From the IMG/VR virus record IMGVR_UViG_3300028558_000219, positions 1 to 30,367 of that record: a DNA stretch of 30,367 bases. One strand, given 5' to 3'. The translations under genes were made by a program, and so were the position numbers. Numbering within the stretch: position 1 is the first letter of the stretch; each line of letters starts with the position of its first letter. The stretch comes from a virus. The notes beneath the pieces are model-generated. The model made no database searches and had not been told where the DNA came from. It saw only the letters and a program-made list of their open reading frames with translations. Shown here piece after piece: positions 7,761-15,878 of this stretch.

Positions 7761-8510
7761 CTAGCTGTTGATCGGGCTGGGCCACGTCACGTGAGACCAT
7801 GTGTGGTCAGCGTGGTCGCGGTAGTATTGCTCTTCTTCTGAAAATGGCTTGGAGATGTACCACGGAGTGTGCTCCACTACGTAGGGCAGGTCTAAGCGGA
7901 TGTTGTTCCACTCTGGTGTGATCCACGGTGAACGTGCTTTGTAAACTGCAAAGGTGGTGTCTATGGGAGCGTTGAACCCTCTCTCACACACCCTCTTCCA
8001 GAACACACCTTCACCTTCCCATCCTTTTCCGTCTCCATGCGTAATGAAGTCTCTACTCAGGTCGGGTATGTTGTCTAGGCGTAACCCCGGTCCCACTTTT
8101 CCGCTCTCTGGGTGCTTTGCAAGAAGTTTGCTGCACCTCTCTATCAAATCTTTTGGGCAGCAGTCGCTGGGTACGATATCAGCGTCGGTCACTACGTACG
8201 GAGTGCTCTGCACCAGATGCATTCCCTGCGTCCAGAACGACCACGGTCCTAGGTTCGGTTGGAACTTTACCGCCGTTATGTCGAACTCTTTGTACCACTC
8301 CAGAAGAGGAGGATACGTGGAGCCATTGTCCAGAATAGTAATGTTGTAAGTCCCGGCCTCTCGCAACCACTTCACCAATTTCATGATGCTGCTCAGTCGG
8401 TCACGATTGTTTATGAAGACTGGAATCTGTGCTGCGGGTGTTTCCTGTACGTCCACGTTGCTTGTGGCACATACCTGAATCGCGCTCCTGATAAGGCGGC
8501 TCTTAACCAC
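7761..8510 (-). CDS. GT-A glycosyltransferase (family 2-like)
   Basis: Up to 249 aa. The domain starts at IPVFINNRDRLSSI (about 29-42) and shows ILDNGSTYPPLLEWY and VVTDADIVPS with the DxD-type metal site (DAD). This pattern is found in small GT2-like enzymes with a glycosyltransferase A fold. The GTG start at 8510 is preceded by GAGAGGA and makes a 100-nt overlap with the gene upstream; a closer GTG further in (start of VDVQETPAAQ) has a weaker site, so the first 20 residues are uncertain. The C-terminus ends a few bases before the GT11 gene. Acceptor unknown. Confidence 0.75.
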   Translation of the reverse strand: MVKSRLIRSAIQVCATSNVDVQETPAAQIPVFINNRDRLSSIMKLVKWLREAGTYNITILDNGSTYPPLLEWYKEFDITAVKFQPNLGPWSFWTQGMHLVQSTPYVVTDADIVPSDCCPKDLIERCSKLLAKHPESGKVGPGLRLDNIPDLSRDFITHGDGKGWEGEGVFWKRVCERGFNAPIDTTFAVYKARSPWITPEWNNIRLDLPYVVEHTPWYISKPFSEEEQYYRDHADHTWSHVTWPSPINS

Positions 8511-9721
8511 AGGTTTTGATCCTCTCCGGGGTAGGGTTCAGTTTTAAACCCTCCTACCTTGTCAAACACACTGCGTCTCATCAATACAGTCACTGGTATG
8601 TAATTGTCCGATTGTACTGCAGCGTAATCAAAGTCTCTTGTCTTCCACGTTTTGGTAAATCCACTCTCTTTGCAATCTGAGTAGATGATGTCTGCGCTGC
8701 CACTGTAAGAAATTAGCGTAGATAGGTGCTCTGGATTCAGCAGATCGTCGTCGTCTACGAACGCTAGCCACTCATACGATGGGTCTAGGTTTTTCACTAT
8801 CCTGTTACGTGTGGTGGCGGCACCTTCTGCTTTGTCATCTACGCCTATAGCGTGATACACATTTCCTTTCCAGTCTTGGGAAAGAACAGATGCCTTGCAT
8901 TCGTCCAGCAATGCGTACCTACTGGATACAGTAGGAGTAATGACTGCAATTTTTTCTACTCTGGAGACAGAGAAGGAGTTTAACCACGCCTGATGCTTGC
9001 TTAACAGCCATCTATAGTCGTATTGGGAAGGCTCTCCTTCTTTTACTGGCCTAGACAAGTGCTGAGTGATCTTATCGTTTGTTGCTTCTGGTCCTGAAGA
9101 GTAGACATCCTCTTCATATCTAATGTCGTGATGTTTGGTGAACAACTTGTTGTTTTTTACAAGATCGCCTGTCCACTTGTCCTCAGCCCATGTGTCTATG
9201 CTCTTTATAACCAAGGGTTCTCTATGCAATCTGGGCCTCTGTATAGCCCGTGAGTATGGAGACTTTGGCACATCAAACCTTATGATGGTGTCCTCTGTTG
9301 GTATACGAGCGTTTACAAGTTCCTCGCATGCGCGGCTGCTTAGCCAGTACCCTGTGCCGCCACAGCAATAAGGTCCGGTATCGGGCCTGCATGCAAAGTT
9401 ACCAGAGTAGTCGTAGTCTTCAAAGCCGCTTTTCACTAATCGACTAGGGCACACATAGGTGTCTGGATAGCACTTGAAGACGTAGTTGTAACTTCTCTCC
9501 AATGCCCATCTATGCATTGCCCTAGCTTTGTATGTGACGTTCTTGTAATCGTCTGGTGCATCCAGAAGCACCTCGTCCTCTTGCGTTACGCTGCTTCCTT
9601 GCCCCATGAATATTTTGTAGTCGGCATCTTTTACCAAAGGTAACCACGTATCACGCATTGCTTGGTTGTTTCCGTTGGTTCTGAACAATTCGCAACTAAG
9701 GACTGCTATGAGAACTTTCAT
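8411..9721 (-). CDS. Two-domain glycosyltransferase: GT31-like plus GT2
   Basis: 436 aa, starting at the ATG of MKVLIAVLSC; an earlier in-frame TTG is not needed. Residues 1-150 resemble C1GalT/fringe-type GT31 enzymes: MRDTW (22-26), DEVLLDAPDDY, KARAMHRWALE (65-75), FKCYPDTYV (82-90) and GGTGYWLSSRACEEL (121-135). Where active GT31 enzymes have DDD before T-Y-V, this one has YPD, so metal binding may be lost or changed. Residues 258-436 are a GT2 domain: IAVITPTVSSRY, AATTRNRI, WLAFVDDDDLLNP with DDDD at 323-326, and a PGEDQNLWLRA acidic motif near the C-terminus. Inference: GT2 is the active half, the other half recognises the acceptor. Paralogous to the GT31 gene at 1570-2271. Confidence 0.82.
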   Translation of the reverse strand: MKVLIAVLSCELFRTNGNNQAMRDTWLPLVKDADYKIFMGQGSSVTQEDEVLLDAPDDYKNVTYKARAMHRWALERSYNYVFKCYPDTYVCPSRLVKSGFEDYDYSGNFACRPDTGPYCCGGTGYWLSSRACEELVNARIPTEDTIIRFDVPKSPYSRAIQRPRLHREPLVIKSIDTWAEDKWTGDLVKNNKLFTKHHDIRYEEDVYSSGPEATNDKITQHLSRPVKEGEPSQYDYRWLLSKHQAWLNSFSVSRVEKIAVITPTVSSRYALLDECKASVLSQDWKGNVYHAIGVDDKAEGAATTRNRIVKNLDPSYEWLAFVDDDDLLNPEHLSTLISYSGSADIIYSDCKESGFTKTWKTRDFDYAAVQSDNYIPVTVLMRRSVFDKVGGFKTEPYPGEDQNLWLRAALSGARFRYVPQATWTYRKHPQHRFQSS

Positions 9722-10022
9722 TTTCGTCTTTATACTCCTCGGTGTCGGCAACCTTATCTGCTGCCTTCTTGAACATGTTGGTCAGTTTCATTACACCGTA
9801 TGGGGCCGTTGAGAACGTAGCAAGCGCTCCTATGATGAGTGGAAGACCACCGATCCACGTTTGTAGCTTGTCGGCAGGCTGGTTCATCATATGACGTACC
9901 ATCCACCATATTAGTGCCATGGATGATACTGATAGCCATGCACTAACAACTCTGGAAGAGCTAGGGCCGTGCTCATCGCTGAAGGCCCTGCCCAACCATG
10001 ACCAAACTTTTTTCAAATCCAT
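9696..10022 (-). CDS. Small membrane protein, holin candidate
   Basis: 108 aa from an ATG one base after the stop of the fibre gene, with GGAGTGTAAT in front. Two hydrophobic segments are visible: about 27-44 (VVSAWLSVSSMALIWWMV) and about 55-78 (TWIGGLPLIIGALATFSTAP), followed by a highly charged, Lys/Asp/Glu-rich C-terminal tail. Two helices, small size and a charged tail fit class II holins, and its place after a tail-fibre gene fits lysis genes. No endolysin gene is seen in the window, so the call is only topological. Confidence 0.5.
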   Translation of the reverse strand: MDLKKVWSWLGRAFSDEHGPSSSRVVSAWLSVSSMALIWWMVRHMMNQPADKLQTWIGGLPLIIGALATFSTAPYGVMKLTNMFKKAADKVADTEEYKDENESSHSSP

Positions 10023-10023
10023 A

Positions 10024-12135
10024 TTACACTCCAAACAGTACAACAGGTGCGTACTGCGCGTTGGTATTGTCCAACGGAGTTAGAACACCTAGAGTAGCTG
10101 GAAGGGCATTTCCTGAAAGGGCATTTGCTGCTGTAGCAAAACGCGTGGGAGCAGTCTGAGGTGCGCTAATATCTAACCCGTTAAGCATTTGCTGGAACCA
10201 TGTCTCCAGATCATGACAGATGACAGAGCCTCCGGTTGTGCCGTTAGAACCCCAAGCAAACCAGTACACTCCAGCAGGCAGTACTACAGGAGACCCAAGG
10301 GTCACTGATCGATACTTTTGACTAGCAGTCGTATCGAACGCCGCTGCTCCTGCGTTCACTAGCAGAGTAGTTCCTGCCGCATTGTAAATCCCTGCTGTGA
10401 AGTTTTGAGTAACTCCATTTCCTGTGACCACAAATGCTGCTGCTCGTGATATAGTCCAAGCAGCGTTCAGCATAACCTGTACTGCGTACACCGTGCCGTT
10501 TGTGCTGATGTTATGCCCCGTATCATTAAGTATGGGGGCTAGGTCTTTTGCTCCTAGGAACCAACCTTGATTTGATGTCTTGAACGCTACAGGCGCTCCA
10601 AATGCAGACCACCCTGTGTTTCCGGTGCCAGTTTCTTTAACATAGAAAGCTGTGCCCGTCGATCCATCTCGTCTAGAGCAGATTGACCCAACATTTGCTG
10701 CCAGCGATGCTTCTGGTGTACCTGTGACGCTGTACCATCCGTCATGCAGAGGTATAGGTCTGGTAAGGGAATTTACATCTCCGTGCCCTATGAAACTTCT
10801 TCCAGATGTACTGTCATCAACGACTATACTAGCGGTCTTCGCCATGCCTATGAACGCGTAGCTGTCTGAAGTGACCGCGCTGTCCAGAAGGTATGACGAT
10901 ATTCCAGTAGCATGAGCGACTGTAATTCCATTGAAGTTCAACCCAGCAGCTATGCTGGTGTAGTTTGTTACTGTGCCTCCACCTGCTGGAGTGTCTATGC
11001 CAAATCCAAAGAAATTGTCAATAGTACCTCTCCATGTTGGGAGATATTCTAATATTCCTAAAAGATTTGTTAGGTGCGTACCTGTGTCTACCAGACTTCT
11101 CAACTTTAGCAAGTTAAGTTGCGGGGCGGTTACAGCCGCTCCTGACACGGACCCGAATATTTCTAAAGCATCCATATGGTACCCAACTGTTTTGGTGTTT
11201 GCTGTTACAGTCAACCCTGCGTTGATCTGTAAACCTGACAGGTTGTTACCATTGGCTCCATCGTTTTCAAAGTACACGTTCAGAGCTTTTCTTTTTGTAT
11301 TGATGCCTGTTCCAGAAATGTCCTGCATGACCACTTGGTTCTGCGACACTGCTATTCCTGCGTCGTTTAGCAGATATGCGCTTAGTGCCGATGCGGGGTC
11401 GGTGCTTGCAATCTTTGTGAATCTAGTAAAGTAGTTTACTCCATCAGTGGTGATAAGTGCAGATTGGTACTGACCGACCACTATGGTAGGCCAATTGTTG
11501 ATGGTAGAAACCGCTGGGGTGATGGTGACTTGTCCAAGCCCTAGGTTCTCGACGTAGCAGTACCATCCACTGGAGAAGTTCCCGGCTGTACCTGCCTGCG
11601 CTATGCTGACGGCTACGCTGGCGGAGTTTGAGAAAGTTATGTACTTTCCACGGTCTCCATCTTGAATAGCGTATGTAGTTCCTACCTGTGCATTTTGCAC
11701 AAGTGCCTGAGACGGCGCTCCGAATATGGTAACTCCACCTGATCCATCAGAAGACACTGACACAGTTCCTGAACCCTTTAGGTTGAGAAGAGACTGTACA
11801 GTGTTGGGAGTTCCGTTTGTCTGTAAAATAATAGAAGAGCTTGACCCTGATCCACCTACCGCTTGGTCTGGGTATACTTGCTGTATTCTTCCACCGCCCA
11901 CTAGGACTACTGTGTACGTGCCTGCTGCGCAGTAAGCAAAGGCATGACCGAAGCCGTCACATGTCAATGGCTGCGTGATAGACGTAGCTGCTCCAGAGTC
12001 CGCAAATAGAGGAATGAGGGGACTAGGAGGAATGGTGCTGGATACGGCAGGCTGCGAACAAATATAAACCAGTGTCCCGGCAGCTGCAGGACCTATTGTG
12101 GAGCGAACCCACGTATCAAACCTTGCTAATGGCAT
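10024..12135 (-). CDS. Tail fibre / receptor-binding appendage protein
   Basis: 703 aa. Rich in Gly, Ala, Ser, Thr and Asn with many short beta-like repeats, no long hydrophobic helix and almost no Cys, typical of trimeric tail fibres. The N-terminus (RFDTWVRSTIGPAAAGTLVYICSQPA, then DGFGHAFAYCAAGTYTVV near 60-77) looks like the particle-attachment domain found in many phage fibre proteins with a D-x-x-G-x-x-x-x-Y-x-x-x-G-x-Y/T-V pattern. The middle has a YAIQDGDRGKYITFSNSASVAVS-like beta module (shown here only in part), the end a beta-sandwich-like tail. AAGGAG six nt before the ATG. It may carry the glycan made by the cassette downstream, or bind host glycans. Confidence 0.7.
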   Translation of the reverse strand: MPLARFDTWVRSTIGPAAAGTLVYICSQPAVSSTIPPSPLIPLFADSGAATSITQPLTCDGFGHAFAYCAAGTYTVVLVGGGRIQQVYPDQAVGGSGSSSSIILQTNGTPNTVQSLLNLKGSGTVSVSSDGSGGVTIFGAPSQALVQNAQVGTTYAIQDGDRGKYITFSNSASVAVSIAQAGTAGNFSSGWYCYVENLGLGQVTITPAVSTINNWPTIVVGQYQSALITTDGVNYFTRFTKIASTDPASALSAYLLNDAGIAVSQNQVVMQDISGTGINTKRKALNVYFENDGANGNNLSGLQINAGLTVTANTKTVGYHMDALEIFGSVSGAAVTAPQLNLLKLRSLVDTGTHLTNLLGILEYLPTWRGTIDNFFGFGIDTPAGGGTVTNYTSIAAGLNFNGITVAHATGISSYLLDSAVTSDSYAFIGMAKTASIVVDDSTSGRSFIGHGDVNSLTRPIPLHDGWYSVTGTPEASLAANVGSICSRRDGSTGTAFYVKETGTGNTGWSAFGAPVAFKTSNQGWFLGAKDLAPILNDTGHNISTNGTVYAVQVMLNAAWTISRAAAFVVTGNGVTQNFTAGIYNAAGTTLLVNAGAAAFDTTASQKYRSVTLGSPVVLPAGVYWFAWGSNGTTGGSVICHDLETWFQQMLNGLDISAPQTAPTRFATAANALSGNALPATLGVLTPLDNTNAQYAPVVLFGV

Positions 12136-12257
12136 TGTATCTCCTTAGGGTTAACCCCATACCCACCCACACACGCACTTAAGCACATGTGACAGGTGGC
12201 TCTTTCGTAACTCTCGGCCACACTGGCCGCACATTCTCATCCACATGGAACACCTTC
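12136..12257 (-). other. Gap between connector-like gene and tail fibre
   Basis: About 120 nt without an open frame of note. It holds the fibre gene's AAGGAG site at its left end and C-rich sequence on the plus strand; a short palindromic GGCC centre is visible near 12228. I see no convincing terminator or promoter. Confidence 0.4.
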
Positions 12258-13109
12258 TTACCACGAGAGGAACGTAAATTCGTTGTTTAGATCGCCGTCA
12301 CTATTTCCAAACGGTATGCGTGCGTAGTCTTGATGTTGCATGCGGCGTACATTAGCATTCTTCAATTGGAACATTTGCGTTCTGGATTCTGCCAGCAAAT
12401 CCGCAAGCCCCGGTGACCCTAACATGCGAGCGTACTTTACTGCTGTCATATACGCTACAGCATCTGTACAGTCCATAACCGGAATGTACGTTGAAGAGAA
12501 GTCTAAATTAGGACTGAAAAACTGTGGCAAGGAGCAGTAGTATCGCAGGCGAATGTCTCGTTGCTGCGTAGCTCCGTGGAAGTTAAGGTTGTTGTTTCTC
12601 CACTCCCACTCTCTCAAGCATGTGCCTTGCTGCCAGCTACTAAGACCCCCAGACGGTGCATCCATTAGGCAGAAAGGATCGTTGCTTCCCGTTGCTCGTT
12701 CCCATAGCTTAGTGGGATAAAGCATGTCCTCAGGAAGTCGTAGATTTGGCCATAGCTGCACACCATCGAAGTAACCTTCGGGCGTTAGGATAGTTTGAAT
12801 AGCTGGATCAACAGCGCCGGGACCACCTTGGGTTGGGCTGTTGATTATTGGCAGACCTGTCAGTATGACGTTATCTTTGATGAGTACCGGATCGCCTACG
12901 TTACGTAGCTCGCGGTATAGTTCTCGAATGGAACTGTTGAGGAAGGGCTGTGTGAAAGGTGAAATCGTTGGATCGTTCGTGAAGATTTGACCTTCTCCCG
13001 GCGTGTCCGTTTGACCTGCTTGGGTATCGTTTACCAAACTGCGTACTAGGTCCATTACTGTTGCAAGACTTGTAGTTTGCTGCCCTACATTAAGGGTTGG
13101 TGAAGACAT
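12258..13109 (-). CDS. Putative head-tail connector / virion protein
   Basis: 283 aa. N-terminal helix-rich part (SSIRELYRELRNVGDPVLIKDNVI about 58-82), central Trp/Pro-rich segment, and a C-terminal helical block (DAVAYMTAVKYARMLGSPGLADLLAESRTQMFQLK, described in pieces) such as seen in adaptor proteins that dock under the portal. No exact family recognised. It lies after the capsid region and directly before the tail fibre, fitting an adaptor or nozzle protein of a short-tailed phage. ATG with GAGAGGAATGCACA upstream. The preceding HNH endonuclease gene overlaps its first 25 nt, meaning that gene was inserted right at its start without breaking it. Confidence 0.55.
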   Translation of the reverse strand: MSSPTLNVGQQTTSLATVMDLVRSLVNDTQAGQTDTPGEGQIFTNDPTISPFTQPFLNSSIRELYRELRNVGDPVLIKDNVILTGLPIINSPTQGGPGAVDPAIQTILTPEGYFDGVQLWPNLRLPEDMLYPTKLWERATGSNDPFCLMDAPSGGLSSWQQGTCLREWEWRNNNLNFHGATQQRDIRLRYYCSLPQFFSPNLDFSSTYIPVMDCTDAVAYMTAVKYARMLGSPGLADLLAESRTQMFQLKNANVRRMQHQDYARIPFGNSDGDLNNEFTFLSW

Positions 13110-13693
13110 TGTGCATTCCTCTCTACAACTTTAGTACACAACTCTAGGAATCTTTTCTTGGGCAAGTCCATCTTCATAGCGTCGATGTCTGCACAGCAAG
13201 GTACACAGTTTTCTTCTGTGTACCCCTTTGAGTTGTCTACCCTGTCTATTCCGTTGTAGGTGTACTGCTCTCCTGAGCGTACTGTTTTCACATTGGACGG
13301 CAATTCTCCTGTGTAATAACACGGAGACTGCGTAAGCGTATAAAACTGTTCCTCGGTTAACTCCCAAGTCAGTCCTCTGTGTTTCGCATTTGCCTTGTAC
13401 TGATCTAGACATCTACGAAAGGCAGTTCCCGGCTTCCTACTCTTAGCCTTCCACTGCTCACTTGCCTGTACTTCTTTCACGTAACAACCACAACTTCTTG
13501 TAGTAGTTACTGCGCTTGGACATGACAGGTGGCATCCTCTTATAACTTTAGTTCCTCCACACTCACATGTGCAGAACCAATACCTAATCAACTGCCCTGT
13601 TTTACCTTTTGGTTTGGAATGATGCAAACTTTGAACAGTAAGCCTTCCAAACTTCATCCCAACTAAATCCTTGAATTGCCCTAATCTTGGCAT
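13085..13693 (-). CDS. Free-standing HNH endonuclease
   Basis: 202 aa from the ATG following GGAGGAATATA. The first 75 residues hold a small zinc-finger-like DNA-binding module (DLVGMKFGRLTV at 9-20, then CTCECGG at 41-47, RGCHLSC, RSCGCY at 67-71) that is common in phage HNH proteins. The nuclease part is at 125-175: SPCYYTGELP, YNGIDRVDNSKGYTEENCVP (146-165) and CC...DAMK, the usual HNH variant where D-R-x-D-N replaces the classic HH. It overlaps the next gene by 25 nt. A homing endonuclease inserted between virion genes is the likely origin. Its leader resembles that of the EndoVII gene at 16647-17129. Confidence 0.82.
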   Translation of the reverse strand: MPRLGQFKDLVGMKFGRLTVQSLHHSKPKGKTGQLIRYWFCTCECGGTKVIRGCHLSCPSAVTTTRSCGCYVKEVQASEQWKAKSRKPGTAFRRCLDQYKANAKHRGLTWELTEEQFYTLTQSPCYYTGELPSNVKTVRSGEQYTYNGIDRVDNSKGYTEENCVPCCADIDAMKMDLPKKRFLELCTKVVERNAQCLHQPLM

Positions 13694-13781
13694 TATATTC
13701 CTCCGCAAAGGTTTGTGAGGCGCATTGCGGTGCGCCCCACCACTGCTTGGGAGCTACCCAAAGCAGGTACAAACTAAACAG

Positions 13782-13847
13782 AGGGGGACAGGGCTAAGTT
13801 TACGGCTTTTGGACTCAGATCAAAAGCGGTTCTCTCCCTGTCCCCCT
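13782..13847 (-). promoter_or_regulatory. Long hairpin with inner stem-loop ATCTGAGTC
   Basis: Outer stem of 12 perfect base pairs (AGGGGGACAGGG with its exact complement) encloses a second perfect 7-bp stem (GCTTTTG/CAAAAGC) with a 9-nt loop, read ATCTGAGTC in the minus strand. The loop is complementary to GACTCAGAT-type sequences in mRNA leaders. No U-run follows on either side, so it is not a standard terminator. Confidence 0.75.
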
Positions 13848-13886
13848 AAGATTGGTACAGAAATTACATGGCACCCTTGCCCACCC

Positions 13887-13917
13887 GGAAGTACGGGGGA
13901 CTCAGAACCCCGCTTCC
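13887..13917 (-). promoter_or_regulatory. Hairpin with loop TTCTGAGTC
   Basis: GGAAG-CGGGG pairs with CCCCG-(TA)-CTTCC, 10 bp with a 2-nt bulge, leaving a 9-nt loop read TTCTGAGTC in the minus strand. The exact complement GACTCAGAA occurs five times in minus-strand transcripts of this window: in the leaders of genes starting at 28078 and 7752, upstream of 14836, just inside the gene starting at 27712, and inside the GroES-like gene. Confidence 0.75.
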
Positions 13918-13984
13918 TGACGGAAACACGAGTGCCAAGCTTGTTACTGAAATGTGCGCGGCGTTGTTCTGCCGCGACTTGATG

Positions 13985-14809
13985 TTACACAGCCTTTGGC
14001 TGTCTTGGTGCATATCGCTCATCTTCTGTTGCTTCGTACGCCTGTGCGCGACTGCGGACGCCTGCCTTGATAGCTGCATCCCAATCTCCAATACACAAAC
14101 CGCCTCCGTCCATAGGATGGAACGGTGCACCGACACGCGCAGGTGATCCGCAACGTGGGCAGTTCTCCAAGTGGACTTCCTTCTTGTGCCAGTTGAAAGT
14201 CTCGTGGAAGTAATCCGCTGCAGCGTGGTGCGCTGGAGTCAACACTGCAGGCAATGCCTGAGGGTTAGATGTCTCCACTGCACGCGCTTCAGTAAGCAGA
14301 CTACGATAGTGCGCTTCAAGACGGCGCGTAGCAGCAGCCAGTTCCTTTTCGGTAGGCTCTTCACTCAAAGACCAGAACACTCCCAGTCTTCCAAGGTTTT
14401 GTCCTACGGAATCACTGCCTGTAACAACCGCGTCTTGGTCTAGCGTCCAGTTGTCAGGATTCACGATGTCCATTGCCATGCGTCGTCCGTCCATGACGGT
14501 GATGTCAATTTCGTTGGAGTCGATGTTTCCCTTCGGCATCTTGAAAGGAGAAGGCAGCTTGGTCACTCTTGCATACTTCTCACTCTCTTTACGTGCCGGA
14601 ATAACCATTTCCTTAATCACTGGCAGGCGTGAAATCTTGTACTCCTGCTTTGCGATGTTGAACAGATAAACAAAGAAGTCGGCTGGACGACTCAGCATGT
14701 AGTCTGCTGTAGAGAAGTTCCAATCGATGTTGTTGATCTTGCTCAAGCTGGAGGCGGCTCCAGTATTCACTGCTGTGCTACTAACTAGCTTTGCTGAGAT
14801 TTCGGGCAT
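13985..14809 (-). CDS. Virion-region protein with zinc ribbon near the C-terminus
   Basis: 274 aa from the ATG at 14809, chosen because AAGGACTCATA precedes it; a start nine codons earlier (14836) has no good site apart from two ACTCAG boxes. The first half contains a mixed alpha/beta segment (MLSRPADFFVYLFNIAKQEY, VIPARKESEKYARV); the second half has a Lys/Glu/Arg-rich helix (TEKELAAATRRLEAHYRSLL) and then CPRCGSPARVGAPFHPMDGGGLC, a likely zinc-binding knuckle. No family recognised. In other phages proteins of this sort with zinc knuckles lie near capsid genes, but function is unknown. It ends with a possible small AGCC/GGCT hairpin at the stop. Confidence 0.6.
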   Translation of the reverse strand: MPEISAKLVSSTAVNTGAASSLSKINNIDWNFSTADYMLSRPADFFVYLFNIAKQEYKISRLPVIKEMVIPARKESEKYARVTKLPSPFKMPKGNIDSNEIDITVMDGRRMAMDIVNPDNWTLDQDAVVTGSDSVGQNLGRLGVFWSLSEEPTEKELAAATRRLEAHYRSLLTEARAVETSNPQALPAVLTPAHHAAADYFHETFNWHKKEVHLENCPRCGSPARVGAPFHPMDGGGLCIGDWDAAIKAGVRSRAQAYEATEDERYAPRQPKAV

Positions 14810-14836
14810 TATGAGTCCTTCTGGCGCGTACGCCAT

Positions 14837-14874
14837 TCTGAGTTTCTGAGTCTAAATCGTGGGATTTGCTGAGT
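14837..14874 (-). promoter_or_regulatory. Cluster of three ACTCAG boxes in a leader
   Basis: Three copies of ACTCAG (mRNA sense) lie within 38 nt before the gene at 13985-14809, spanning the end of the preceding gene: CACTCAGCA, GACTCAGAA and ACTCAGA directly before ATG. GACTCAGAA is an exact complement of the loop of the hairpin at 13887-13917. Confidence 0.6.
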
Positions 14875-15586
14875 GCGAACTAAGTCCTCTCCCTAAGGTC
14901 TTAGCGTTTGTTACCATCCTGTTCCAGTGCCGAGTCATTTGCTCAACTTTCTTGTCTATGAGTGAAGTCCTGCACCCTTGCCGTGCGTATGACACAGGGC
15001 CTTTGAAGGCAAGAGAAGAATCTCTCATGCAATCTTCGATCATAGTTAAGTCTGCTGCATCGTCCTTGTCTTTCTGTTCCTTCAGTGCTGCCATGGTTTT
15101 CTCGTAGGAGATTTCCCTAGCCTGCATAATGATAGGAACTACTGTGTCCAAGACAAATGAGTTTAGAGGCATTGCTTCAATGTGCATCTTACCGTTTTGC
15201 ATGTCACGCCAGCACATGTTGTACAGTAGAGTGTACTTCCCTGAGTAAGGGTACTCTCCTAGCATTTGCAACCCAGTGTCTTCGTCTATGTTTCCAACGT
15301 AGTATGACTCTGGTGTTCCGTATGACAGAGCGTCTTGCCACTGCATCAACATCCAACTAGGAGTTCCTCCACCTACCAGAAGGTCTCTGTACCCTCTGTA
15401 GCTGGGTTGTCCTTCTACGGTCCAGTCGCCTCCGGCGCGGTACGTACACTCGGGTTCGCCGCCCATTCCCCAACGCACAATGAAGCTTGGTTGGTCGTAG
15501 CGGTTAGTCCCTCCAATACGCGTAAGCTCTTCTTGGAACCACTCTGGGCATTGGTTGTACTGATAACTATCCGTTGGATTGGGCAT
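14852..15586 (-). CDS. Hypothetical virion-region protein
   Basis: 244 aa. Not recognised. The first 130 residues are rich in Trp, Tyr, Gly and Pro (FIVRWGMGGEPECTYRAG near 34-51, WMLMQWQDAL, GEYPYSGKYTLLYNMCWRDM), suggesting a compact beta-rich domain; the rest is helical with a charged segment (EKTMAALKEQKDKDDAADLT) and a basic C-terminus. It starts within the end of the 103-aa gene upstream with AGGAGG in front of its ATG and is followed at once by the zinc-ribbon gene. Repeats of acidic/basic helices could point to a scaffold- or DNA-contacting head protein; unsure. Confidence 0.65.
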   Translation of the reverse strand: MPNPTDSYQYNQCPEWFQEELTRIGGTNRYDQPSFIVRWGMGGEPECTYRAGGDWTVEGQPSYRGYRDLLVGGGTPSWMLMQWQDALSYGTPESYYVGNIDEDTGLQMLGEYPYSGKYTLLYNMCWRDMQNGKMHIEAMPLNSFVLDTVVPIIMQAREISYEKTMAALKEQKDKDDAADLTMIEDCMRDSSLAFKGPVSYARQGCRTSLIDKKVEQMTRHWNRMVTNAKTLGRGLSSHSANPTI

Positions 15587-15878
15587 CTTGTGTGCTGCCC
15601 TCCTGAGCCTTCATTGCTTCGCGCTGTGCAGCTACCTGCGCCTTCTTCACTTCGACGTAATCATCGATCTCTTTTCGATCAACGATTGCTAGTTTCTTTT
15701 CTAGGATGAAGTTGAGCAGAAGTGCTGCGGTGTCTGCCATACCCATCAACTCGTTGTCGTTGGTGGCTAATTTCATGAACAGAGTCTGTGCCTCACGCCG
15801 AGTCATGGGTGCATCCCAGTACTTATCGTAAGGGCGCTGAATAGGTGATTCGTTTGGATCAATAAGTAGGCTAGACAT
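15567..15878 (-). CDS. Small helical hypothetical protein
   Basis: 103 aa, starting 8 nt inside the GroES-like gene's end, with GAGGTGAACAACT before the ATG, and ending 20 nt inside the next gene. Residues 25-65 (TRREAQTLFMKLATNDNELM, AALLLNFILEK) look helical and hydrophobic; the C-terminal 35 residues are a Lys/Glu/Ala/Gln helix. No family recognised. Tight coupling to the co-chaperonin-like gene suggests co-expression. Confidence 0.65.
   Translation of the reverse strand: MSSLLIDPNESPIQRPYDKYWDAPMTRREAQTLFMKLATNDNELMGMADTAALLLNFILEKKLAIVDRKEIDDYVEVKKAQVAAQREAMKAQEGSTQDAQSNG

Larger units (their letters stand above)
13709..13984 (-). ncRNA. Gene-free structured RNA element with two loops of the same sequence
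   Basis: 276 nt with no plausible gene but at least five perfect or near-perfect hairpins. In transcript order: CGCGGC stem (13957-13976); GGCAC/GTGCC closing stem (13932-13936 with 13870-13874) around a 10-bp hairpin (13887-13917); a 12-bp outer stem (13836-13847 with 13782-13793) around a 7-bp hairpin (13805-13827); a bulged 9-bp hairpin (13743-13766); a 6-bp hairpin (13719-13736). The inner hairpins have unrelated stems but 9-nt loops that differ at one base, TTCTGAGTC and ATCTGAGTC in the minus strand. It separates a virion gene from the HNH gene. No match to a known class can be claimed by eye; group I intron core motifs are absent. Confidence 0.65.

Noticed and set aside
13709-13984. 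Second group I intron before the HNH gene
   Set aside because: No P7-type pair or P4-P6 core is found and neighbouring genes are complete.
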